A stretch of DNA of 64,000 nucleotides from assembly GCF_014132155.1 (NCBI RefSeq), contig NZ_BLJQ01000007.1:60069-124068 (forward strand), in the 5' to 3' direction. Source of the DNA: Gluconobacter sp. Gdi (lineage in GTDB: Bacteria > Pseudomonadota > Alphaproteobacteria > Acetobacterales > Acetobacteraceae). Under the pieces are notes generated by a model. That model had not been told where the DNA came from. It saw only the letters and a program-made list of their open reading frames with translations, and did no database searches. The translations under genes were made by a program, and so were the position numbers. Shown here in pieces: positions 56,408-64,000 of the stretch (the first letter of the stretch is position 1; every line of letters starts with the position of its first letter).

Positions 56408-57629
56408 AAAAACCTACTCCACAAAAACCATTATCCAATCGTCTGAAAGGGCCGAGAAATATCTTGCGCTGAAACTACGCAAAACAGATTGATGCAGGGT
56501 CAGGGCATGCCAATAGAATCTATCGCATCGGAGACAGCAGAAACGCTTTCATTCAGCAAGGATGAAGATTCCATCAGAATTGATGCGAGTAGAGAAGGTA
56601 TGCCCTGATAGTCTGACAACAATATATATTCCTGTGCCCTTTCGGAAACGAACATCCACCTATCGGAAATTGAAATTTATAAAAACCCCTAAGATCTTAT
56701 CGTCAAATATCGTATATGATTAGGTCCTTATATTTATATACAGATATAAGTCTCACTTATTAATTTGATTTTGGGGCCTGCTGTTTTTCGCCACGAACAT
56801 TTTGAGAAGGAGGTCCGTTTCGTAGCCTAGCCTGCGAAATCAAGTGCTGGATGCTGATTGGGGCTTACTTGAAGGGAGAAACGTTCTGCTGTGGAGCCAT
56901 GCTGCGAGAGACATGCTCCGCATCGAAATTAGCCATTCATGCCGTGAACCGGTCGGCATTCCAGACCCAGTACCTGCGCAGGATAAAGTCTGGAGAGTGT
57001 TCGTTCCATGTCTTGCAAAACAGTAGCGCTGACAGTGATTCCTTTTTCAAGTCAGGTGGGGCTCACCGTAGAAGGACGGACCATTTCAGGCTCGAACCAC
57101 TGACCGAGTTGCATGCCAAGGCCATGAGCATGGTCGGTTAGGGCATTTAGTCCGTTCGGGGAAATATTGGGGGTGACATTCCAGCTTCCGAGACTGCGCG
57201 AGTTGCCAAGCTGCCCAACCGGGCATCATGCAGCACAAAATTCTCGACGCCCAGCTTCTCTGCTGCGTTAATTCGTCACAGAAGATGTGCCTTCTCGCGA
57301 GTTCAGAATGGCAGGACACGTTGTCGGGCATGATGCTGGAATGCACGGGCATATAAGCGGCATGAAAATAAGCTTCTTTAACTCTCAACAAGAACTGTCT
57401 GCGTCGCTGCGTGGCCCGGATTGTGCCATTGAGAGTAGCATTTACAAGCTGTGTCCCTGCGGGGCCGTTTGTCGCTGTTTGCTCGCCAGAATGGTCGATT
57501 TCAGCGCTAAAACTCCTGTCACTTGTAATCTGGATTCATGCCTTATAGAGAATTCCCGAGCGGTTTTCTCGCATTGTGCTCTGTGATGGGACGCTATAAA
57601 GCGAACCATGTTATTAGAAAGTCTAATCA
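56408..57629. other. 1.2-kb intergenic region with decayed sequence
   Basis: The left part should hold the promoter of the dehydrogenase operon; an AT-rich stretch around 56690-56780 stands out. The right half holds a decayed GH36 fragment on minus (57030-57290) and the LysR promoter. Short frames at 56844-57141 are not recognisable. Confidence 0.45.
57030..57290 (-). pseudogene. Decayed alpha-galactosidase (GH36) fragment
   Basis: Minus-strand translation gives AAEKLGVENFVLHDARLG, then after a frameshift PNGLNALTDHAHGLGMQ and LGQWFEPEMV, then a stop. This reproduces the GH36 core pattern (A-x-x-LG-x-x-x-FVLDDGWFG ... FPNGL-x-x-L-x-DH-x-H-x-LGM-x-FGLWFEPEMV). The catalytic region around DDGWFG is itself degraded (HDARLG). 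A single fragment of about 85 codons remains. Confidence 0.75.
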
Positions 57630-58520
57630 ATGGCGCATGAGAATTTCAATGATCTTGCAGCCTTTGCGGCTGTTGCACAGGAACGGAGCTTTACACGAGC
57701 GGCAGCAAAAATGGGGGTTTCTCAATCAGCTCTCAGTCAGACCATTCGTGCTCTTGAAGAGCGGCTTGGCTTGCGCTTGCTGACACGAACAACCCGGAGT
57801 GTTGCTCCGACCGAGGCTGGTGAGCGTCTTTTTCAGACACTGGCGCCGAGATTGAGCGAAATAGAAGCCCAACTGGCAGCTCTGACTGCCTTGCGTGATA
57901 AGCCGGCCGGTACAGTGCGGATCACAGCCGGGGAGCATCCAGCACTTTCTATTCTTCAACCAGCCTTGAAACGTTTCCTCTCTGATCATCCAGATATCAA
58001 TGTTGAATTGATTGTAGACTATGGCCTGACCGATATCGTTGCCCAAGGATATGATGCTGGTGTCCGGATGGGAGAGCAGGTCGCCAAAGATATGATTGCG
58101 GTTCGGATCGGACCTGATATGCGCATGGCGGTTGTTGCATCGCCGGGATATTTCAAGCGGCATCCTTTGCCGCAAACGCCTCAGGATTTGATGGACCATA
58201 ATTGCATTAATGTTCGCTTGCCGACTTATGGAGGCATTTTTCCGTGGGATCTGGAAAAAGATGGGCAGGAAATACATGTTCGCGTTGAAGGGCAGCTTGT
58301 TTTCAACAATCTAGCTCTGCGCATCAAATCTGCGCTTGATGGGTTAGGGATTGCCTATCTCCCTGAAGATGCAGTGCAGGCGTATATCAAGTCCGGTCGA
58401 TTGGTAAGGGTTCTAGAAGACTGGTGTCCAACCTTCCCAGGCTACCACTTGTACTATCCAAGTCGAAAGCATTCGTCCGTATTGCCTCTTGTCGTCGATA
58501 AATTACGCTACAAAGTGTAG
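57630..58520 (+). CDS. LysR-family transcriptional regulator
   Basis: A 296-residue LysR regulator of the group with opening DLAAFAAVAQERSFTRAAAK, HTH GVSQSALSQTIRALEERLG and TRTTRSVAPTEAGE. The effector domain contains DYGLTDIVAQGYDAGVRMGE, a stretch common in LysR proteins paired with aldo/keto reductases or SDRs. It converges on the aldo/keto reductase gene across a shared terminator, so direct control of that gene would have to act on a promoter 1 kb away. Confidence 0.9.
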   Translation: MAHENFNDLAAFAAVAQERSFTRAAAKMGVSQSALSQTIRALEERLGLRLLTRTTRSVAPTEAGERLFQTLAPRLSEIEAQLAALTALRDKPAGTVRITAGEHPALSILQPALKRFLSDHPDINVELIVDYGLTDIVAQGYDAGVRMGEQVAKDMIAVRIGPDMRMAVVASPGYFKRHPLPQTPQDLMDHNCINVRLPTYGGIFPWDLEKDGQEIHVRVEGQLVFNNLALRIKSALDGLGIAYLPEDAVQAYIKSGRLVRVLEDWCPTFPGYHLYYPSRKHSSVLPLVVDKLRYKV

Positions 58521-58608
58521 GTAATTTACAGAAGAAAATTCACGTAGTTGGTGGGAGTATTCTGAGGTTGGACTTTGTAGATGCTTGTGATTTTTGAAAA
58601 ATAGCGAG

Positions 58609-58634
58609 ACCCAGCCTAATTTTGTAGGCTGGGT
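58609..58634. terminator. Bidirectional terminator between LysR and aldo/keto reductase
   Basis: A perfect 10-bp stem ACCCAGCCTA/TAGGCTGGGT with a 6-nt loop lies between convergent genes. It has T-rich sequence on the plus side (TTGTTTCTT) and, on the minus side, TTTTTCAAAAAT complementary runs. Confidence 0.8.
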
Positions 58635-58664
58635 GAATTGTTTCTTGGGTAATTTATGAGCATT

Positions 58665-59687
58665 TCATTCTGAAAGATTTCGCCACAGGTCAATATGCCC
58701 TTCACGTGCATATTGATCGATCAACTGCAGTTCCTCGTCACTAAATGACGGGTTCTGAAGAGCGTCAAGTGAATCGTCGAGCTGTTGGATGTTTCGTGCG
58801 CCAATGAGCGCGGAGGTGACGCGGGGATCTCGCAGGATCCAGGCGATAGCCATCTGCGCAAGGGATTGACCGCGCCGTCGTGCAATATCATTCAGGGCGC
58901 GCACGTGGGCGATGTTCTCATCCGAAAGCATTGCCCGTTTAAAAGAATTTTCTGCTGCCGCCCGCGAATTTTCTGGCGTCCCGTTGAGGTACTTGTTCGT
59001 CAGAAGACCTTGGGCGAGTGGAGAGAAAGCGATACAGCCGACGCCGAGGGTTTCAAGCGTATCGAGCAGTTCTACCTCGACCCAGCGATTGAGCATTGAA
59101 TAAGAAGGTTGATGGATGAGCAGTGGTACACCTTCAGACTTCAGAATGGCAGCAGCCTGCTTTGTCCGTTCAGGACCATAGGACGAAATACCGACATAGA
59201 GTGCTTTTCCTTGTCGATGCATCTGCACCAGGGCGCCCATCGTCTCTTCGAGCGGCACATCTGGCGTTGGGCGATGGGAGTAGAAAATATCGACGTACTC
59301 AAGCCCCATCCTTTGAAGGCTTTGGTCAAGAGAGGCGAGTAGATATTTGCGTGAGCCGCCGTTGCCATAGGGGCCGGGCCACATATCCCATCCAGCTTTC
59401 GAAGAAATAATCATTTCATCGCGGTGAGCTGCAAAATCCTTTTTCAGAATCGTGCCAAAATTTTCTTCTGCGGACCCGTAAGGAGGGCCGTAGTTGTTGG
59501 CTAGATCGAAATGTGTGACGCCGCGATCAAACGCGCGCCTGATGACGGCCCGACCTGTTTCAAACACATCAACGCCGCCGAAATTGTGCCACAGACCAAG
59601 GGAAATAGGTGGCAGATCAAGGCCGGAGTGACCACAACGGCGGAAGGTCGCTGTTTCATAACGGGATGAATCGGGGGTCCAGGTCAT
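58665..59687 (-). CDS. Aldo/keto reductase (YghZ/L-glyceraldehyde-3-phosphate reductase type)
   Basis: A 340-residue NADPH-dependent (beta/alpha)8-barrel reductase. Catalytic residues are visible as Asp/Tyr in THFDLANNYGPPYGSAE, Lys in IISSKAGWDMWPGPYG and His in YVDIFYSHRPTP. The C-terminal cofactor region includes SALIGARNIQQLDD. The GPPYG and WPGPYG loops mark the YghZ-like (AKR14) group, which reduces glyceraldehyde-3-phosphate and methylglyoxal-type aldehydes. It is a single gene. Confidence 0.9.
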   Translation of the reverse strand: MTWTPDSSRYETATFRRCGHSGLDLPPISLGLWHNFGGVDVFETGRAVIRRAFDRGVTHFDLANNYGPPYGSAEENFGTILKKDFAAHRDEMIISSKAGWDMWPGPYGNGGSRKYLLASLDQSLQRMGLEYVDIFYSHRPTPDVPLEETMGALVQMHRQGKALYVGISSYGPERTKQAAAILKSEGVPLLIHQPSYSMLNRWVEVELLDTLETLGVGCIAFSPLAQGLLTNKYLNGTPENSRAAAENSFKRAMLSDENIAHVRALNDIARRRGQSLAQMAIAWILRDPRVTSALIGARNIQQLDDSLDALQNPSFSDEELQLIDQYAREGHIDLWRNLSE

Positions 59688-59732
59688 GGAAAAGTCCTTG
59701 TTGTGCGTGCTTCGTAAAGCAACATGTAGGTT

Positions 59733-59990
59733 TCAACTGAGCTGGGAGAGCGGGGCATAATTTAGGGATGGCAAGACATGCCGAGTGAACAGGTCACGTT
59801 CACTCTGATGAGGATATCCAGACTGGATGAAAGCTTTCATTTCGTAGTCCTGATAGACACGTAATTTGGTCGGTATCTGATCGGGAGTGACAACATTTTG
59901 CGCCCATTCAAGCGGATCGGGCTCCATCAGAAAAACGTCTGTCGCAGCGTCGGAGCCATTCTGCTGACAAATGCACTCATGCCTAATCCA
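59733..59990 (-). pseudogene. C-terminal remnant of a flavin-dependent (SsuD-type) monooxygenase
   Basis: The minus strand encodes VTPDQIPTKLRVYQDYEM, then AFIQSGYPHQSERDLF and VLPSL. This matches the C-terminal family pattern of alkanesulfonate monooxygenases (FILSGYPHLEEA...LPLL). The frame stays open about 20 codons above the first Met but no barrel sequence is found, so only the tail remains. Confidence 0.65.
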
Positions 59991-60135
59991 AGACTATATC
60001 CAGAAGGCAGGAGGAGGTGGTCAAACCCTTATCTCTCAGCACTAAGCACGATATTGCACGTGTGGTCCCCGGATGACTGAAGGGTGACATCTGGAAAGCC
60101 AAGAAATTCGTAGTCATTCTCACAGAGGACTGAAG

Positions 60136-60161
60136 GCCAGCTTACTTCGCAGTAAGGTGGC
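60136..60161. other. 10-bp inverted repeat (one mismatch)
   Basis: GCCAGCTTAC and GTAAGGTGGC flank a 6-nt TTCGCA loop. It lies among decayed genes and may be a leftover terminator. Confidence 0.35.
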
Positions 60162-60699
60162 AGATCTGCAGCAGCCAGCATCGAACGAGATCCCAAATAA
60201 CTACACATGAAAGCGATATAAATTTAACACTTAAGTATATTGGTGTATACCAAATTTTACGATCACAATGACAGAAAGTGTTGGATAACGCGTTTCATTT
60301 TTTTTGTACCGTTTTGATGGACCAGAAATATATTCGTAATCTGGCTGTCATGTGTGAAATGCGTACTGTTGCACTTGTCGATCCATAGGCAGGTTCTGTT
60401 GCAAGGTTAGAGAAAGCTTGCGGGTAAGATGCCTCCAAGAGCCAGCAATGCCAATGTTTATTCCATGCTCGCGACGTTGAAGCGGGAGACAGCCACCGTA
60501 GCGTCATCAAACTATATGCACCCTGACGGTCTATTACCTTTGCTTAAAGATGACTGCCGCATTCTCTGCGAAAAATGCTTCCGTGCAGCGATCGCTGATG
60601 CTCATAAATTTCATTTTTAATTCAGAATGAAAATATTGATTCATGCTGTCTGTTTTGCTTTTCAAGCTGGCGTTTGCATCCATGGGATTTGTCATTTCG

Positions 60700-61770
60700 G
60701 TGCGATCCTTAGGTGCCCTCGCGACAAAGGTCTACGGTCCTTCTTGTGGAACGCGATCCTGACCTAATCGACATTCCCGATTTCGTAGTTGATATGGGAC
60801 CTGGATCAGGGGAAGCAGGTGGAGAAATTCTATTCTCCGGGCCCCGTACAAAATTACAAAAGCCTCAAACGCCCACTGGGGAATACTTTTGAGCAGAACG
60901 TAGTCTACATCCTGTCGCACGCCTCACGGTGATCCTATCCAGGTCCCTAATGCTCATCTCAATAACCTTCAGGGCATTGACGTCGATATTCCCCGTAAGG
61001 TTCTCACTGCCCTGACGGGGTTGTCGGCTCCGGCAGAAGCTCTCTTATCAAGAAAACTCTAGAGGTCATGCCTTCCGCGACGGCTATCAACCAGAGCCTC
61101 TTACGTGGCAACATGACATCTACGGTCGCGACTTACAGGGGCGTCACGCAGCACATCCGAGATCTGTTTGCGCGATCTAATGGTGTATCCTGTAGCTGAT
61201 TTACCAATGCGTCAAAGGGAGTTTGTCCCGTCTGCAAGGGGCGCGGTGTCATTGTGACGGAACTCGCTTTTCTTGAAAGTACGGCGATGACCTGTGAATC
61301 TTGTAATGATACAGTATTTAATTAAATAACACTTGGATATTAATTCGATAATCGGAATATTTCCGAGCTTATGACGAGGCCGGTGGATCAGGTTGCATCG
61401 TTTTTCACGGAACCGGATGACGGAAAGATACTTGAGTGTCTACGGCACGTTGGTCTGGGATATCTCACAATCGGACGCTCCACTTCAATCCTTTCAGGGG
61501 GGGGGGGCGAAAGACAGCGCGTGAAGCTCGCGTCCCTGCTTGATGAGGATGTCGATATACTTAATTTCGGTGAACCGACAACGGGTTTGCACGGCATGGA
61601 CGTGACCCGGTTACTGACTGTGATCACGGACTTGTAGAACGCGGGGTAATAGTCCTGATGGTCGAGCATAATCTGGATGCAATGCTCGCAGCAGACTGAA
61701 TCATCGACCTTGGACCGGATGCTGGATCAAGGGGAGGGAAGGTCATGCATGCTGCCCGGCATCCAGGAGT
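60700..61770 (+). pseudogene. UvrA-like excinuclease ATPase pseudogene
   Basis: Pieces in shifting frames follow the order of a UvrA protein: TVLLVERDPDLIDIPDFVVD, DMGPGSGEAGGEILFSGP, then a decayed insert. Next come ILECLRHVGLGYLTIGRST, an LSGGGGERQRVKLASLLDE signature, EPTTGLHGMDVTRLL, VEHNLDAMLAAD and DLGPDAGSRGGKV. Stops and frameshifts separate these blocks. An 11-G run at 61497-61507 sits in the signature motif, giving GGGG instead of GG. The first nucleotide-binding domain's N-terminal part is missing. It may derive from a UvrA paralogue (drug-resistance type) rather than the housekeeping gene. Confidence 0.8.
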
Positions 61771-62483
61771 GTTGATGTTACGCATACTCTTACGGGAGAG
61801 GAACTTCGACGTTAAGTCAAAGTGGATGTCACCAAACGCCGCGCAGTCTGATTTTATGCGTGAAACGCGAGGACTCTCGTTGTTGTTCGTGATGGGAATG
61901 GCAGGCGCAACAGGGGGGGGCATCAGTAGGAGCAGTTCAAAATATCAGCAGGGTTTAAGGCTCAAAATGATCAAAGGCGGTCGTTAACCATGCTGAAGGG
62001 AAGGGTAAGGTATAAAACCCTCAAGCCCCATCATGACCTCAAAAAAGTGCCGTTTCGGACTATATTTCAAGAATGAGTTAAATCAAGAATCATCAAATGC
62101 GAGTCCGAATCCATAATATGATCCTGCTTGTAAGAGAAAAATCTTCTGTTTGATCCATCTATATTTCTCAGGTTCGAATTGAAAGCATCTCTAGGGATGA
62201 GAATGAGGAAACAGAAAAACATGTGATTATTTCCCAAGTTTTTTGATCTGCTTATTTCTTCAGATCGGTTCCGTCATCCATTCGTAAATAAAACATTAAA
62301 GTTCCCTGAGATATTCCCACGAAAAAAGCTTGAGCTCATGTTTCTCCGGTGTTTACATTTTTCTCTCACCGCTGCTGTCCCTCATAAAAATGACCGGCAA
62401 TTGCAGTGAGACAGTTCACTTGGCCAGAGCGTGAACACTTTCACATTACGCTTGATGGCTGATGATTGAGGATGCACACGCAA

Positions 62484-64000
62484 TGGCGACTTATAGAGTT
62501 ACTTCTGGGCAAGTGGTCTCAAATGCTCTCGTTTATGGGGATGTAGAAATTGTCTCATCCGGCGGAGCCACACAGGATCAAAGCAACAGTGGGCAACGTT
62601 ACGTTGGCTTCGGTGGCATTGTCCGCAACGGTGTCGTTGGCAGCGCAGGACAGGATTATATCTCTAGTGGTGGCTCTTCTTATCAGGGGGTGATTCAAAG
62701 CGGGGGTATCAGGCACGTCTACGTTGGCGGCACAGCCGATAACCCGTTTATCGCCGGTGGTGGAACTGTTGACGCTCAGAGTGGTTCGACAGTACTGGCA
62801 GCCTATGCTTTCAGCAGTGGTGTGCTGAGCGCAACTTCTGGTGCTGTCATTAGCGGGGCGGAGATCACCACTGGTGCGTCCATTATTGCGGATGCCGCAA
62901 CTGTTCTAAAGGGCACTATAACAAACGCAGCTACTATCTCAGGCGGCGTACTTTCCGGATCTGGCACAACGGAAATCACGTCTTCCGGTGCAGTTCTTGC
63001 TAACCAGACAATCGGCAGTGGTGCATCTGCAACTCTTCTCGCTAATGCAGGAGCAGGAAGAAATCTGGTCATCAGCGGTGGAACGCTGGATTTATACACA
63101 AACAATACGTCAAACACGACTATCGTTGGTACTGGTGGTAACTTTATTCTGGAGTCTGGTGTAACATTTACTGCCACTAGCGGAAATTACGCCACCAGCG
63201 GAAACACAATTACCGTTAATTCGGGCGCTGTCCTGTCCGCTTCGCGTATTCCTTCCGGTGGTACGATAAACGTTCAGGGTGGTGTTGTATCGAGCACGGT
63301 CGTCGATGGTGGAACACTGAATGTTTACACAGCGACCGGCGGAACAAATAATACAGCATTTACGTCAAATGGTGGTGTTGTTAATCTGGAATCCGGTTTC
63401 AAAGATAACAGAACCTGGACTGTTTCCAATAACGTTACCTTCAATGTTTTGAATGGCGCAGCGATCTCTACACCTACAATTAAGAGTGGAGGTACTGTAT
63501 CTGTTGTTTCCGGGGGTACAATTGCAGGGCAGGCTGTTGTCTCTTCGGGTGGTACACTGGTCGTCAACGGCACTGTTGGCAGCAATAGCATCCTGCTTTC
63601 TGGTGATGGTGCGAACTTGGTTATCAGTGGCACCTCCATGCCGACGAATACCATTTCGGGCTGGTCGCCCACAGACACGATTGAACTGGCGTCCATCCCG
63701 CAGGCCAGCGTCACCAGTGTCAGCACAACGGCCAGTGGCATCACGTTCTACACCACCGGTGGCACGTATTCGTTGAACGTGCCGAACGCCAGCACGTATG
63801 GCTATACCCTGTCGTCTGACAGCAATGGCGGTCTGGTCTATACGACATGCTTTGCCGAAGGCACCGCGCTCACAACTCCTGACGGGGAAGCCACGGTCGA
63901 AACGCTCGTGCCGGGCACGCTGGTCATGACGCCGAAGGGGGCCATGCCTGTCAAATGGCTGGGTCATCGCTCCATCACCGTCTCCAGCCAGCCTGTGCCG
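62484..64000 (+). CDS. Repeat-rich surface/autotransporter-like protein with C-terminal Hint domain (3' truncated by window)
   Basis: At least 505 codons, open to the window end. There is no classical signal peptide; the protein opens with TYRVTSGQVVSNALVYG. Residues up to about 440 are Gly/Ser/Thr/Val-rich repeats of the passenger type (recurring SGG, VVSSGGT, SGAVLS blocks), suggesting a beta-helix. From about residue 455 a Hedgehog/intein (Hint) domain begins with the nucleophile Cys in TTCFAEGTALTTPDGEATVE, followed by TPKGAMPVKWLGHRSI. Such Hint proteins are common in acetic acid bacteria. The first ~1.1 kb is AT-richer than the Hint-coding end. Function, perhaps adhesion with self-processing, is inferred. 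Confidence 0.85.

Larger units (their letters stand above)
59688..62483. other. 2.8-kb gene graveyard between the reductase and the Hint protein
   Basis: The only recognisable contents are the SsuD-type tail, the UvrA-like pseudogene and a stem-loop. The remainder (60180-60690 and 61770-62480) shows no intact frame with a known family. The 450 bp before 62484 should hold the promoter of the surface protein. Confidence 0.5.

Noticed and set aside
60380..60510. Possible IS6-family insertion-sequence end (GGTTCTGTTGCAA-like sequence) with a short minus-strand frame ending in SNLATEPA
   Set aside because: Only one end-like sequence is visible, no transposase core was found, and no partner repeat; too weak to annotate.
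63365..63967. 200-codon minus frame inside the Hint protein gene
   Set aside because: Shadow of the continuous plus-strand frame, which carries the Hint motif.

Overview
This window looks like chromosome of an acetic acid bacterium (Acetobacteraceae; Gluconobacter, Asaia, Kozakia and Komagataeibacter are the natural comparisons). The evidence is a Komagataeibacter-style cellulose synthase operon with bcsD, a three-subunit FAD/cytochrome c sugar dehydrogenase, a polyol ABC transporter flanked by polyol dehydrogenases, and a Hint-domain surface protein. No rRNA or tRNA gene, CRISPR array or intact insertion sequence was seen.

Layout. 1-9.8 kb: cellulose locus. A BcsA-BcsB fusion, cut by the window edge, is followed by bcsC, bcsD, a small CcpA/BcsH-like gene, the GH8 endoglucanase bcsZ and a globin-coupled diguanylate cyclase, so an oxygen/haem sensor making c-di-GMP sits beside the c-di-GMP-activated synthase. 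10.2-17.4 kb: polyol uptake and oxidation island (zinc dehydrogenase, AraC regulator, SDR, binding protein, ATPase, permease, second SDR), followed by an IS5-type transposase remnant. 17.7-23.5 kb: ligase-associated DNA repair cassette (ATP-dependent ligase and MBL exonuclease on minus; Lhr-like helicase and phosphoesterase on plus). 23.7-26.9 kb: MetR-like regulator with a MesD/MesX methionine synthase pair, and MetR-box-like sites upstream. 27.8-30.8 kb: lipoprotein and an OmpR/EnvZ-type two-component system.

31-49 kb: a run of cell-wall, peptide and D-amino-acid functions. It holds a NamZ-like muramidase, DacB, a TonB-dependent receptor, a tightly coupled dadA - penicillin acylase - serine hydrolase - S9 peptidase operon, a second serine hydrolase with a fresh 61-bp duplication at its 3' end, a LysR regulator, and a divergent, circularly permuted D-amino-acid-oxidase-like Tat lipoprotein. 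I propose this is an uptake and degradation system for peptides containing D-residues, perhaps muropeptides; that is inference from gene content. It is the best candidate here for an undescribed system.

49.5-59.7 kb: a yellow/MRJP-type secreted protein, an EamA transporter, the FAD dehydrogenase (small, large and cytochrome subunits), a LysR regulator and an aldo/keto reductase. 56.4-62.5 kb also holds decayed genes: pieces of a GH36 alpha-galactosidase, an SsuD-type monooxygenase and a UvrA-like ATPase. From 62.5 kb to the end runs the 5' part of a repeat-rich surface protein carrying a Hint domain.
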